Shown: positions 33,350 to 44,774 of the stretch, one piece after another
How the letters are laid out: each line of letters opens with the position of its first letter
Position numbering within the stretch: the stretch's first letter is position 1
Assembly: GCA_039707655.1 (NCBI GenBank)
Contig: CM077667.1
Coordinates: forward strand, 155,104,642-155,168,641
Length of the DNA: 64,000 nt
Source of the DNA: Elymus sibiricus
Lineage: Eukaryota > Streptophyta > Magnoliopsida > Poales > Poaceae
Direction of reading: 5' to 3'
The notes under the pieces: model-generated
What the model was told of the DNA's origin: nothing
Databases searched by the model: none
What the model saw: only the letters and a program-made list of their open reading frames with translations
Translations under genes and position numbers: made by a program

Positions 33350-34084
33350 GAGAAAATAGAGTTGACAGATGATGGTAGAAATAATGCGGACTGGGTCCAT
33401 GATCTAAGGATTGTCCTCATTGTTGCACAGAAGGCTTATGTCCTTAATGCACCGCTCGGTGTGCCACCCCCTCAGTGTCGTCTGTAGATGTTGTGAACAT
33501 CTGACAGGCACGTTCTGATGACTACTTGATAGTTCAGTGTGGCATGCATTACGGCTTAGAATTGAGGCTCCAAAACGTTTTGAATGACACGGAACATATG
33601 AGATGTTCTAAGAGCTGAAATTGGGATCTCAGGCTCGTGCCCGTGTTGAGAGGTATGAGACCTCCAACAAGATTCTTTGCCTGCAAGATGAAGGAGAATA
33701 GCTCAATCGGTGAGCATGTGCTCAGATTGTCTGGGTTCTACAATCGCTTGAATCGAGTGGGAGTTGATCTTCTAGATAAGATAGTGGTTGATATAGTTCT
33801 TCAAATCACTGCCACAAAGCTAGTAGAGCTTCGTGATGAACTATGAAATGCCAGGGATAGAAATAATGATCCCTGAGCTATTCGCGATGTTTGACACTGC
33901 AAAGGTAGAAATCAAGAAGGAGCATCAAGTGTTGATAGTTAGTAAAACCACTAGTTTCGAGAAGGGCAAGGGCAAGGAGGGAAACTTCATGGATGGCAAG
34001 CCAGTTGCTGCTCCAGTGAAGAAACCCAAGGTTGAACCCAAATTCGAGACTAAGTGCTTCTATTATGAGGAGAGCGGTCGCTGA
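33350..34084 (+). pseudogene. gag of the copia element, broken
   Basis: Readable pieces are NADWVHDLRIVLIVAQKAYV followed by NAPLGVPPPQ (about 33386-33474), IGEHVLRLSGFYNRLNRVGV (33703-33762), then KGKEGNFMDGKPVAAPVKKP and TKCFYYEESGR with a stop. The last is the zinc knuckle; its usual second cysteine reads tyrosine. Copia Gag forms the cytoplasmic particle that packages element RNA. At least three frame changes and several stops interrupt the region, so no functional Gag is possible. Confidence 0.8.
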
Positions 34085-35220
34085 AGCGGAACAACCCTAG
34101 ATACTTGGTAAAGATAAGAAGGCTGGCAACGTCAACGGAAGTATATTTGTTATACATATTATTAATGTGTACCTTACTAGTACTCCTAATAGCACCTGGG
34201 TATTAGATACCGGTTCAGTTGCTAAATGTTGGTAACTCAAAATAAAAGCTATGGAATAAACGGAGACTAGCTAAGGGTGAGGTGACGATGTGTGTTGGAA
34301 GTGTTTCCAAGGTTGATGTGATCACCATCGCACGTTCTCTCTACCTTCAGGATTAGTGATGAACCTAAATAAATGTTATTTGGTGTTTTCGTTGAGCATG
34401 AACGTGATTAGATCGTGTTTATTGCAATACGGTTATTCATTTAAGTTAGAGAATAATGGTTATTCTGTTTACATGAATAATACCTTCAATGGTCATGCAC
34501 CCAATGTGAATGGTTTATTGAATCTCGATCGTAGTAATACACATGTTCATAATGTTGATGCCAAAAGATGCAAAGTTAATAATGATAGTACCACATACTT
34601 GTGGCACTGCCGCCAAGGTCATATTGGTGTAAAGCGCATGAAGAAACTCCATGCTGATGGATCTTTTGACTCACTCGATTTCGAATCGGTTGAGACATGC
34701 AGACCATGCCTCTTGGGCAAGATGACTAAGACCCCGTTTTCCGATATGATGGAGCAGGCAAGTGACTTATTGGAAATGGTACATGTTGATGTAGCGATCC
34801 AATGAGTGTTGAAGCGTGCGGTGGATATCGCTATTTTCTTACCTTCACTGATAATTTGAGTAGATATGGGGATATTTACTTAATGAAACACAAGTCTGAA
34901 ACGTTTGAAAAGTTCAAACAAATTCAGAGTGAAGTTTGAGATCATCGTGACAAGAAGACAAAATGTCTACGATATGATCGTGGAGGTAAATATCTGAGTT
35001 ATGAGTTTGGTATACAACTCAAGACAATGTGGAAGTTGTTTCACAACTCACGCCACCTGGAACACCATAGTGTGATGGTGTGTCCGAACGTCGTAGTCGT
35101 GCTCTATTGGATATGGTGCGTACTATGATGTCTCTTATCATTTCGCCATTATCGTTTTGGGGTTATGCATTAGAGACAATACATTCACTTTAAAATAGGG
35201 CACCATCTAAGTCTGTTGAG
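34085..35220 (+). pseudogene. Protease and integrase of the copia element, broken
   Basis: WVLDTGSVAKCW around 34198-34233 holds the aspartic protease catalytic D-T-G (D at 34206). The GAG-pre-integrase zinc region follows: HCRQGHIGVKRMKKLHADGS and ETCRPCLLGKMTKTPF (34600-34740). Integrase core pieces are GGYRYFLTFTDNLSRYGDIY and HKSETFEKFKQIQSEV in a second frame (34803-34938), then KTKCLRYDRGGKYLSYEF. Integrase would insert new copies into nuclear DNA. Frameshifts near 34804 and stops after 34938 and around 35190 break it. Confidence 0.8.
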
Positions 35221-37000
35221 ATGACACCGTATGAAAATTGGTTTGGCAGAAACCTAAGCTGTCATTTCTCAGAGTTTGGGAATGCGACGCTTATGACTGA
35301 AAAGCTCGAACCCAAAGCGGAAAAGTGCATCTTCATAAGATACCCTAAGGAAACAGTTGGGTATACCTTCTATCTCAGATCCAAGGGCAAAGTGTTTGTT
35401 GCTTAAAACGGATCCTTTTCGAGAAAAAAGTTTCTCTCGAAAGTATTGAGTGGGAGGAAGGTAGAACTTGATGAGGTTATTGAACCGTCACTTCAGTTGG
35501 ATGGTAGCATGACGCAGAAAGATGTTTCTGTGGCGCCTACACCAAATGAAGAGGAAGTTAATGATGATGATCATGACACTTTGGATCAAGTTACTACCGA
35601 ACCTCGTAGGCCGACAAGAACTCATACCGCCTCTGAGTGGTACGTCAATCCTGTCTTGGAGGTCATGTTGTTAGACAACAGTGAACCTACGAGCTATGAA
35701 GAAGCGATGGTGGGCCTGGATTCCAACAAATGGCTAGGAGCCATGAAATCCGAGAAAGGATCCATGTATGAAAACCAAGTATGGACTTTGGTAGACTTGC
35801 CCGTTAAACGTCAGGCCGTTGAGTACAAATGGACCTTTAAGAAGAAGACAGGCGCTGATGGTAAATGTCACCATTTATAAAGCTCGACTTGTCGCAAAGA
35901 AGTTTTTTGACAAGTTCAAGGAGTTGACTACGATGAGACTTTCTCACCGTAGCGATGCTAAAAGTTTGTTGGAATTATGTTAGCAGTTGCTGCATTTTTC
36001 GATTATGAAATTTGGCAGATGGATGTCAAAACATCGTTTCCTTAACGGTTTCCTTGAGGAAAGGTTGTATGTGATACAACCGGAAGGTTTTGTCAGTCCT
36101 AAGGATGCTAAACTGTATGCAAGCTCCAGCGATCCTTCTATGGACTGGAGCAAGCATCTCGGAGTTGGAATATACTCTTTGATGAGGTGATCAAAGTTTT
36201 TGGGTCTATACAAAGTTTATGAGAAACTTGTATTTACAATAAAGTGAGTGGGAGCACTATAGAATTTCTGATAAGTATATGTAGATGACATATTGTTGAT
36301 CGAAAATGATGTAGAATTTCTGGAAAGCATAAAGGGTTGTTTGAAAGGAGTTTTTCAAAGGAAAACCTGGAATGAAGCTACTTAAAATATTGGGCATCAA
36401 GATCTATAGAGATAGATCAAGACGTCTGATAAGACTTTCAATAAGCACATACCTTGACAAGATTTTAAAAGAGTTCAAAATGGATCAGTCAAAGAAAGAG
36501 TTCTTGCCTGATTTGTAAGGTGTGGAGTTGAGTGAGACTTAAAGCTCGACCATGGCAGAAGAAAGAGAAAGGACGAAGGTCGTCCCCTATGCCTTATCCA
36601 TAGGCTCTGTATAGTATGCCATGCTGTGTACCACACCTGGTGTGTGCCTTGCCATGAATCTGTCAAGGGGTACAAGAGTGGTCCAGGAGTGGATCACTGG
36701 ACAGCGGTCAAAATTATCCTTAGTAAATAGAGGACTAAGGAAATGTTTCTCGATTATGGAGGTGATAAAGAGTTCGTCATAAAGGGTTACGTCGATGCAA
36801 GCTTTTACACCAATCCGGATGACTCTGAGTAGCAATCCGGATACGTATAATGGAGCAGCCATTTGGAATAGCTCCAAGTGGAGCATGGTAGCATCTGCAG
36901 TATGACATATAGATTTGCAAAGAACACACGGATCTGAATGTTGCAGACAGTTGACTAAAACCTCTCTCACATGCAAAACATGATCGAACCCCAGAACTCA
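35221..37000 (+). pseudogene. Reverse transcriptase and RNase H of the copia element, broken
   Basis: 35221-35406 gives the integrase C-terminus (TPYENWFGR, then EKCIFIRYPKETVGYTFYLR). 35446-35880 gives the linker and reverse transcriptase start (PRRPTRTHTASEWYV, SYEEAMVGLDSNKWLGAMKS, VWTLVDLPV). 35880-36190 continues in other frames (YEIWQMDVKTSFLNGFLEE-like sequence and YVIQPEGFV), and the catalytic YVDD is at 36278-36289. RNase H pieces, EFVIKGYVDASFYTNPDDSE, are at 36772-36830. Numerous stops and frame changes, including in the RNase H, show long decay. Confidence 0.8.
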
Positions 37001-37063
37001 TTGGGTGTTAGATTCATTACAATGTTAATCACATGGTGATCTGAGCTAGATTATTGACTCTAG

Positions 37064-37077
37064 TGCAAGTGGGAGAC
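37064..37077 (+). promoter_or_regulatory. Polypurine tract of the copia element
   Basis: GCAAGTGGGAGAC directly precedes the 3' LTR; it primes plus-strand synthesis. Confidence 0.8.
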
Positions 37078-38867
37078 TGTTGGAAATATGCCCTAGAGGC
37101 AATAATAAATTAGTTATTATCATATTCGCTTGTTTATGATAATCGTTTATTATCCATGCTATAATTGTATTGATTGGAAACTCACATACATGTGTGGATA
37201 CATAGACAACAAAGTGTCCCTAGTAAGCCTCTACTAAACTAGCTCGTTGATCAAAGATGGTCAGGGTTTCCTAGCCATAGACATGAGATGTCATTTGATA
37301 ATGGGATCACATCATTAGGAGAATGATGTGATGGACAAGACCCAAACTAAGAACGTAGCATATGATCGTGTCAGTTTATTGCTATTGTTTTCTGCATGTC
37401 AAGTATCTGTTCCTATGACCATGAGATCATGCAACTCACTGACACCGGAGGAATACCTTGTGTGTATCAAACGTCGCAACGTAACTGGATGACTATAAAG
37501 ATGCTCTACAGGTATCTCCGAGGGTGTCTGTTGAGCTGGCATGGATCGAGACTGGGATTTGTTACTCCGTGTGACAGAGAGGTATCTTAGGGCCCACTCG
37601 GTAATACAACATCACAATAAGCCTTGCAAGCAAAGTGACTAAAGAGTTAGCCACGGGATCTTGTATTACGGAACGAGTAAAGAGACTTGCCGGTAACGAG
37701 ATTGAACTAGGTATAGAGATACCAACGATCGAATCTCGGGCAAGTAACATACCGAAGAACAAAGGGAACGGCATACGGGATTAACTGAATCCTTGACATA
37801 AAGGTTCAACCGATAGAGATCTTCGTAGAATATGTAGGAACCAATATGGGCATCCAGGTCCCGCTATTGGTTATTGACCGTAGAGGTGTCTCGGTCATGT
37901 CTCCATAGTTCTCGAACCCGTAGGGTCTTCACACTTAACGTTCGGTGACGTTTCGGTAGTATTGAGATATATGTGTTGGTGACCGAAGGTTGTTCGGAGT
38001 CCCGGATGAGATCCCGGATGTCATGAGGAGCTCCTAAATGGTCCGGAGGTAAAGATTTATATATAGGAAGTTGGTATTTGACTTCTGGAAAGGTTCCGGA
38101 ATTTACCGGGGTTACCGGAAGGGTTCCGGGGGTCCACCGGGTGGGCCCACCCACCCCAAAGGGCCCCATGGGCTGTGGAAGGAGACAGACTAGCCCCTGG
38201 TGGGCTGGCCAACCCCTCCACGAAGGCCCATGCAGCTAGGGAAGTGGGAAAAGGAAACCCCAAAGTGGGGGTAGGAAATTCCAAGTAGGAAAGGGAATCC
38301 TACTTGGAGTAGCATTGGTGGGAGGCTTGGCCTCCACCTCCTTCGGCCGAACCCCTAGGGGAAACCCTAGGGAGGCTGCCTCCTCCCCCCTCCCTCCTAT
38401 ATATACTAGAGGAATAGAGCCCCCAAAGACACACGGCCACGTGCTAGTTCTCTATTCTCTAGTTCCTCCACCAAATAGATTCCGATAGTGCTTAGGCGAA
38501 GCCCTACCAGGATAACTCCACCATCACCACCACCACGCCGTCGTGCTGCTGGAGATGTCACCTACCTCTCCGCCCCCTCTTGCTGGATCAAGAAGGCGGA
38601 GATCGTCATCGAGCTGTACATGTGCTGAACGCGGAGGTGCCATCCGTTCGGCGCTAGATCGGGACGGATCGTGATTGGATCGCGGGATAGCTTGCGATTT
38701 GGATCGCGAAGACGTTTGACTACATCAACCGCGTTTCTTAACGCTTCCCGCTTAGCGATCTACAAGGGTATGTAGATCCACTCTCCCTCTCGTAGATGCT
38801 CATCACCATGGATATATCTTGCGTGTGCGTAGGAAATTTTTTGTTTCCCATGCAACGTTCCCCAACA
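37078..38867 (+). repeat. 3' LTR of the copia element
   Basis: Collinear with the 5' LTR over its full length, differing by about 3.5 percent in the part compared. Confidence 0.92.
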
Positions 38868-38872
38868 GTGTT

Positions 38873-40926
38873 GGCTAGCAAAAGGTTCTAAACAAGCACC
38901 ACATGTTGGAGGATCCATAACAATATAACTTCTATGCAAATATACACAACCATAACTTATTACGTTGTCTTCCTTGTCCAACTTCAACTAATTTGCTAAA
39001 GTTTGAAAATAATTAATGGGTATTCACAATCATTGAAGATGTCCAAGATAATATATTTGTATGTGAAAGTTCTCTTCCTTATACTAATCATTCACGAATT
39101 GCTTCTATGACCAATATTGTGATTGTCAAACTTCAATAGATTTTACTTTCTAAACCAGATGTGAAGCTACTACTAAGCATAAAGCAGATTGATAATTTCA
39201 TATTTATGATATTCAATTCATTCACAATTTACTCATAGGATATAAGTGAAGCACAAGAGTAAACATCAAACTACTCTCAAAAGATATAAGTGAAGATCAA
39301 TGAGTAGGTAAACAATCAAGTAGCTATGTGAGGGATCTCTCTCTCAATAAATATTTTCAGATCTAAGTATTTTATTAAACAGCAAGAAAAAGAAAAATAG
39401 CACTCCAAGAATAGCACGCATCATGTGAACGAATAAAAATTTAGGCTCAACATAGGCTAACCGATAATTGTTGATGAAGAGAGGTGGGATGCGTAGCATC
39501 CCCAAGCTTAGATGCTTGAGACTTCTTGAAATATTTACTTGGGGTGCCTTGGGCATCCCCAAGCTTGAGCTTTTGTATCTCGTTCAATCCTCTCATATCA
39601 TGGTTTCACCTATTCTCAAAAACTTCATCCACACAAAACTCGAAAAGAACTCGTGAGATAGGTTAGTACACATAATAATAAATCAACTCTTTATGTACTG
39701 CCAAGACAAGTTGCATAATAATTTCAAACATCATCTACTCTTTACTATCATTTCCACAATTTATATCTACCAATATAAGCTATGGAAACTATAGGATAAG
39801 CAGATAATAAAACTATGACAGCAATCTGTCCAAACAGAATAGTCTATAGAAATTTATGAAAACAGTGTACTTATGTAACTCAAAAAATTATGAACATTTA
39901 TGAAATTCTAAATAATTTATATGACAAGACTGTGTAAAAATTTCAGAAACTTTCCACGTCCCAGTAAAATATGAAAATTCAAACACTACACAGAAAGTTT
40001 CTGTTTTTACACAGCACACATCAAACATGCAATGCAAGCATCCTAAGGCAATTCTTGGAACTTTTTATTTAAAAACAAGATTATAAATAACACTTAACAG
40101 AAAATAACAAAATAAAATGACGCTCCAAGCAAAACTCATATTATGTGACGAATAAAAATATAGCTCTAAGTAAGATATACCGATACTGTTGAGGACGAAA
40201 GAGGGGATGCCTTCCGGGGCATCCCCAAGCTTAGGTGCTTGAGTCTTCCCTGGATATTACCTTGAGGGTGCCTTGGGCATCCCCAAGCTTAGGTTCTTGT
40301 CACTCCTTATTCTCCTCATATCGGTGTCTCACCCAAAACTTGAAAACTTCAATGACACAAAACTTAACGGAACTTCGTGAGAAGGGTTAGTGTAATAAAG
40401 ATAAATCATTCACTTAGGTACTATCAAGACAAGATTCATAACTGTTCCCACATGATACCTACTGTATTCTATCATTCCCATAATTTATACCACTAACTAT
40501 AAGCTATGGAAAAACTAAAACAAGCAAACTATGCATGCAAAATAGAATCTGTCAGAAACAGAACAATCTGTGAAGATCTGTAGTATATACATACTTTCCT
40601 GTCTCTAAAAATTCTGAGAAATTAGAAAAACCTGAAGAATTTGTATATAAACACTGTGTAAAAATTTCAGATCATTATCACGCTCCAGTTAAAAATGAAA
40701 ATTCCTGTACTGAAGTAAAAAGTTTCTTTTTTGGTTCAGCATCAATTCTACTCATCTTGTGAGTCATCCCAAAGGCTTTACTTGGCACTTTATTGAAATA
40801 AAAGACACAAAACATGATTACTACAGTAGCGTAATCATGTGAAAACACAAAAACAGAAAGGAAAAGTGTTAGGTTGTCTCCCAACAAGCGTTTTTCTTTA
40901 AAGCCTTTTAGGTAGGCATGATGATT
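38873..40926 (-). repeat. Interior with a 723-base tandem duplication
   Basis: Two units aligned at 39496 and 40219 (offset 723) share GAGGTGGGATGC/GAGGGGATGCC, two copies each of GCATCCCCAAGCTT about 57 bases apart, CTCCTCATATC-like, AACTTCATCCACACAAAACT-like and TCGTGAGA..GGTTAGT blocks. Divergence between units is considerable, so the duplication is older than this insertion. No coding region is supported. Confidence 0.65.
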
Positions 40927-41787
40927 TCAATGATGCTCACATAGGAATAGTATTTGAAACATGTAAGAGAGCATCATGAATCTCATGACAAGCACATTTA
41001 AGTCTAACACACTTCTATGCATAGGGATTTTGCGAGCAAACAATTTATGGGAACAAGAATCAACTAGCATTGGAAGGCAAAACAAGCATAACTTCAAAAC
41101 TTTGAACACATAGAGAGGAAACTTGATATTATTGCAATTCCTACAAGCATATGTTCGTCCCTCATAATAAATTTCAGTAGCATCATGAAGGAATTCAACA
41201 ATATCACTATCACATAAAGCATTCTTTTCATGATGCACAAGCATAGAACTTTCATTACTCTCCACATAAGCAAATTTCTTTTCATCCATGGTAGTGGGAG
41301 CAAACTCAACAAAATAACTATCATGAGACACTTGATTGACATAACCACATTCAATATTAAAATCATGATGACAAGTTTCATGGTTACTATCACTCTTTAT
41401 AGCATACATGTCATCATCATAATCATCATAGATAGGAGGCATGCCATCATCATAATAAATTTGCTCATCAAAACATGGGGGACAAAAAATATCATCTTCA
41501 TCAAACATAGCATCCCCAAGCTTGTGGTTTTGCATATCATTAGCATCATGGATATTCAGAGAATTCGTACTAGCAACATTGCAATCATGCTCATCATTCA
41601 AGGAATTCTCATTAAGTATTTTCATAAATTCTTCCTCTACCAACTGAGCACAATTTTCCAAACCATCATTTTCACGAAAGACATTAAAAAGAAGGAGCAA
41701 TTGAGGCAACCGAAACTCCATTTTTTGTAGTTTTATTTTATAAAACCAAACTAGTGAAAAACAAGAAACTAAAAGATTTAATTGCAA
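40927..41787 (-). CDS. Open frame of the non-autonomous element, function unknown
   Basis: The longest intact frame of the element, 286 codons on the minus strand, beginning shortly after the primer binding site where gag would lie in an autonomous element. Seen in it are a short hydrophobic start, an acidic central part (DEDDIFCPPCFDEQIYYDDG, then MPPIYDDYDDDMY), an EFAPTTMDEKKFAYVE block, and a Cys/His-containing C-terminal part (TYACRNCNNIKFPLYVFK). I know similar acidic proteins from unannotated wheat repeats but no assigned domain. It shows no gag, protease or polymerase motif. The long open frame in a region otherwise full of stops suggests past or recent protein use. Start codon choice is uncertain. 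Confidence 0.55.
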   Translation of the reverse strand: MQLNLLVSCFSLVWFYKIKLQKMEFRLPQLLLLFNVFRENDGLENCAQLVEEEFMKILNENSLNDEHDCNVASTNSLNIHDANDMQNHKLGDAMFDEDDIFCPPCFDEQIYYDDGMPPIYDDYDDDMYAIKSDSNHETCHHDFNIECGYVNQVSHDSYFVEFAPTTMDEKKFAYVESNESSMLVHHEKNALCDSDIVEFLHDATEIYYEGRTYACRNCNNIKFPLYVFKVLKLCLFCLPMLVDSCSHKLFARKIPMHRSVLDLNVLVMRFMMLSYMFQILFLCEHH

Positions 41788-41816
41788 GATCTAAAGATAT
41801 ACCCTCAAGCACTCAC

Positions 41817-41836
41817 CTCCCCGACAATGGCGCCAG
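41817..41836 (-). promoter_or_regulatory. Primer binding site of the minus-strand element
   Basis: Read on the minus strand, the 5' LTR end is followed by AGCTCTTT and then TCTGGCGCCATTGTCGGGGA. The TGGCGCC.TTG.CGGGGA form is common in Triticeae gypsy elements, and the gypsy element at 60448 has the related TGGCGCTGTTTCTGGGGA. Confidence 0.7.
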
Positions 41837-41845
41837 AAAAGAGCT

Positions 41846-43528
41846 TGATGTCTACTACGCAACTTTATTCTTGTAGACTTTGTTGGGCCTCCAAGCGCAG
41901 AGTATTGTAGGACAGTAGCAATTTTCCCTCAAGTGGATGACCTAAGGTTTATCAATCCATGGGAGGTGTAGGATGAAGATGTTCTCTCTCAAACCACCCT
42001 GCAATCAAATACAAGAAATCTATTGTGTCCCCAACACACCCAATACAATGGCAAATTGAATAGGTGCACTAGTTCGGCGAAGAGATGGTGATACAAGTGC
42101 AATATGGATGGTATATTAAGGTTTTTGTAATCTGAAAATATAAAAACAGCAAGGTAGCAAGTAACAAAAGTGAGCACAAACGGTATTTCAATGCTTGAAA
42201 ACAAGTCCTAGGGTCCATACTTTCTCTAGTGCAATCTCTCAACAATGCTAATATAATTGGATCACATAACCATCCCTCAACGTGCAACGAAGAATCACTC
42301 CAAAGTTCTTATCTAGTGGAGAACATCAGCAGAAATTGTTTGTAGGGTACGAAACCACCTTAAAGTTATCCTTTCCGATCGATCTATCAAAGAGTTCGTA
42401 CTAAAATAACACCAAGTTATCCTTTCCGATCAATCTATCTAGAGTCCGTACTAAAATAACACCATATGATACGCATCAACCAACTCTAATGTCACCTAGA
42501 TACTCTAGTGTCACCACAAGTATCCATGAGTTAATTATACGATACGCATCAAACAATTTCAGATTCATAATACTCAATCCAACACAAAGAACCTCAAAGA
42601 GTGCCCCAAGATTTCTATTGGAGAAGTAGGACAAGAACGTGCATCAACCCCTATGCATAGATTACCCCAATGTCACCTCGGTAATCCGCAAGTTGAGTAC
42701 CAAAACATACATCAAGTGAATCAATAGAACACCCCATTGTCACCACGGGTATCCATATGCAAGACATATATCAAGTGTTCTCAAATCCAATATTCAATCC
42801 AACATAACGATATCTGAAAGGGAAAGATTCAATTCATCACAACATGATAGCAACGGAATAACATCATATGATCCGACCATATTAACAAAACCCGTGATAC
42901 ATCAAGATCATGACATCTCAAGAACACGAGAGAGAGAGAGAGAGATTGAACACATAGCTACTGGTACATACGCTCAGCCCCGAGGGTGGACTACTCCCTC
43001 CTCGTCATGGCCTCCGCCGGGATGATGAAGATGGCCACCGGAGATGGATTCCCTTCTTTAGAAGGGTACTTGAACGTCTCTAGATTGGTTTTTCGTCGAT
43101 ACAGAGAGTTGCGGCGGAGGAGCAAAGAGTCTAGGGTTATTTCTGATGGTTTCTATATTTATAGGATTTTTGAGCGTCGGTTTCATGCGGAGATGGGCCA
43201 CAAGGAGGGCACAAGACACCAGGGCACGCCTGGGCCCTCTGGTGCGCCCTGGTGGGTTGTGCCCACCTCGTGGATCTTCTGGCCCTCCCACGAAGTGTCT
43301 AGTGCCTCTTTTGTTCCAAAAAAATCCTCAAAAAGTTTCGGGCGATTCCGAGAACTTTCATTTTCTGCACAAAAACAACACCACGGTAGTTCTGCTGAAA
43401 GCAGCGTCAGTCCGGGTTAGTTCTAAATAAATCATATAAAGTGCATCAAAACCATATAAAAGTATTATAAACATAGGTGAATATGGCATGAATACTTCAT
43501 AAATTATCGATATGTTGGAGACGTATCA
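41846..43528 (-). repeat. 5' LTR of the minus-strand element
   Basis: On the minus strand it runs from TGATACGTCTCCAACATATC to GTAGTAGACATCA. A TATA box (CCTATAAATATAG, about 43153-43165) lies on the minus strand. It contains a GA microsatellite (about 42928-42945) that is shorter than in the other LTR, which accounts for nearly all of the length difference (1683 against 1705). Confidence 0.85.
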
Positions 43529-43843
43529 ACAAGTCAGGAGAAGCACAATCATATTTCGGCAAACAGACTGGAAGATCAAAAGTTTTATGGCAGCTTAGCC
43601 ACACCACGACAAGTGCAAACGTGCACGATGGCACGACAGAACATTTCAAAGTTTAGACTACTCCCATTACAGGCTCACATAAGGAGCCACAAAAAATTCA
43701 AGTTTTTCCCCTAACACTTGGGGGGGCTAGTCATTGTGGCGGTTTGTTGTAACTCGCCTTCAGTGCTCTTCTGCGCCGGCTGCTTCAGGATCCTCCTCCA
43801 CCGGCTCGTCTTCATCATCACCCTGTTGATCCTTCTGTACCCA

Positions 43844-44774
43844 TCAGATTGATCTCAAATATTCAAAGTTTGCAGATTCCGCAACCAAATCCGAGGCGTC
43901 AACATCAGGGGCAAAAGTGTTCTTACGTCGGGGCGGCACTAGCTCCAAGGGTTCATCCTTCGGCATATTAACACGCTCATTTTCATTGGAGTATGCAGGA
44001 TGATAGCAAGACAAGTCCAGTTCATCAACTAGGAGAGTCACCAATGGCCGGGTCTCCCTCATTAACTTGGTAAAATCATCATGAGTGAATTCTGAGATGT
44101 CCAACATATACTCAAGGAATCCATCTTTTAAAGCCGCCAGATCCAGCTCGGGCAAGTATGCTTTAGCACGAGCAAGTGCCATATTAGCTACAGCCCGAGC
44201 CGCCGACTTGCGGTATTCAGTGACCCACTTAGGCACGGTGGATAGTTGTTTTAGCATGTCTTTGATGCTCCTTGGCGGATATTTCAAATTCTTCACTGCC
44301 ATGATGGAAAGGACAGACCCTGTGAATAATTGCTCCACATAAGTAAATATGGCCTTCAACTTGATAATGGGCACCTTCACCAGGCTATCATCTTTTCGAC
44401 CTGAATAGATAAACAAGTGATGCAATGAGCCGCCATATCATCATAACCCGGCAATTTAAAATAGCAGAGATATAAGTACATACCAGAGATGCCAGTCAGC
44501 ATCTCGTTTATGTGCTTCACAAGGGTGAGATGATTTTCTTTTAAGGACCCAAGTTTCCCCTCAGCTTTTTCAGTGCGCTTCAGAAGGGCGGTTTTTTCCT
44601 CTTCAAAAAATTTCTTGACCTGTTCAAGATGGTCATTGCTTGGCGAGTAGAGTCCTCATGACGAGTCACCACAAGTTCTGCCTCAGTCTTAAGTTTCATC
44701 TCTTCCTTGAGACGTTTCTGCAGTTTTACAGCCACAGATTCAACATCTTCTACAAATCCCTGATAGACATACAA
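43844..44774 (-). pseudogene. Antisense gene, C-terminal coiled-coil and helical exons
   Basis: 44774-44580 reads EDVESVAVKLQKRLKEEMKL then KTEAELVVTRHEDSTRQAM, a coiled-coil-like stretch. 44425-43844 is open for 193 codons with SGRKDDSLVKVPIIKLKAIF, QLSTVPKWVTEYRKSAARAV, ANMALARAKAYLPELDLAAL and FTHDDFTKLMRETRPLVTLL, ending at a stop after NFEYLRSI. Coiled coil followed by a helical C-terminal domain is the usual layout of the Transposase_28-type antisense proteins of these elements as I remember them. The protein's function in the retrotransposon is not established. Confidence 0.5.

Larger units (their letters stand above)
30267..38867 (+). mobile_element. Ty1/copia retrotransposon, BARE-1/WIS2/Angela type
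   Basis: Both LTRs (30267-32055, 1789 bases; 37078-38867, 1790 bases) start TGTTGGAAATATGCCCTAGAGGC and end TTCCCCAACA; GTGTT flanks the element on both sides (30262-30266, 38868-38872). The primer binding site TGGTATCAGAGC and the purine-rich AAGTGGGAGAC before the 3' LTR are the standard ones of this family. The 5-kb interior holds gag, protease, integrase, reverse transcriptase and RNase H in copia order, all broken by many stops and frameshifts. In about 980 LTR bases compared by eye I count about 34 substitutions. It is the innermost insertion of the nest. Confidence 0.93.
27401..43528 (-). mobile_element. Minus-strand LTR retrotransposon, apparently non-autonomous
   Basis: Two LTRs (27401-29105, 41846-43528) are flanked by ACAAG on both sides (27396-27400 and 43529-43533). 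The primer binding site lies next to the right-hand LTR and reads on the minus strand, so that LTR is the 5' one and the element points left. Without the nested copia element it is about 7.5 kb, and the interior has one open frame of 286 codons but no gag, reverse transcriptase or integrase. It is thus a non-autonomous (LARD-like) element. In about 990 LTR bases compared by eye I count about 33 substitutions. The LTR shares a block with the gypsy LTR at 60448. Confidence 0.85.

Noticed and set aside
41230..41730. 166-codon plus-strand frame rich in Ile and His
   Set aside because: Mirror of the real minus-strand frame at 40927-41787.
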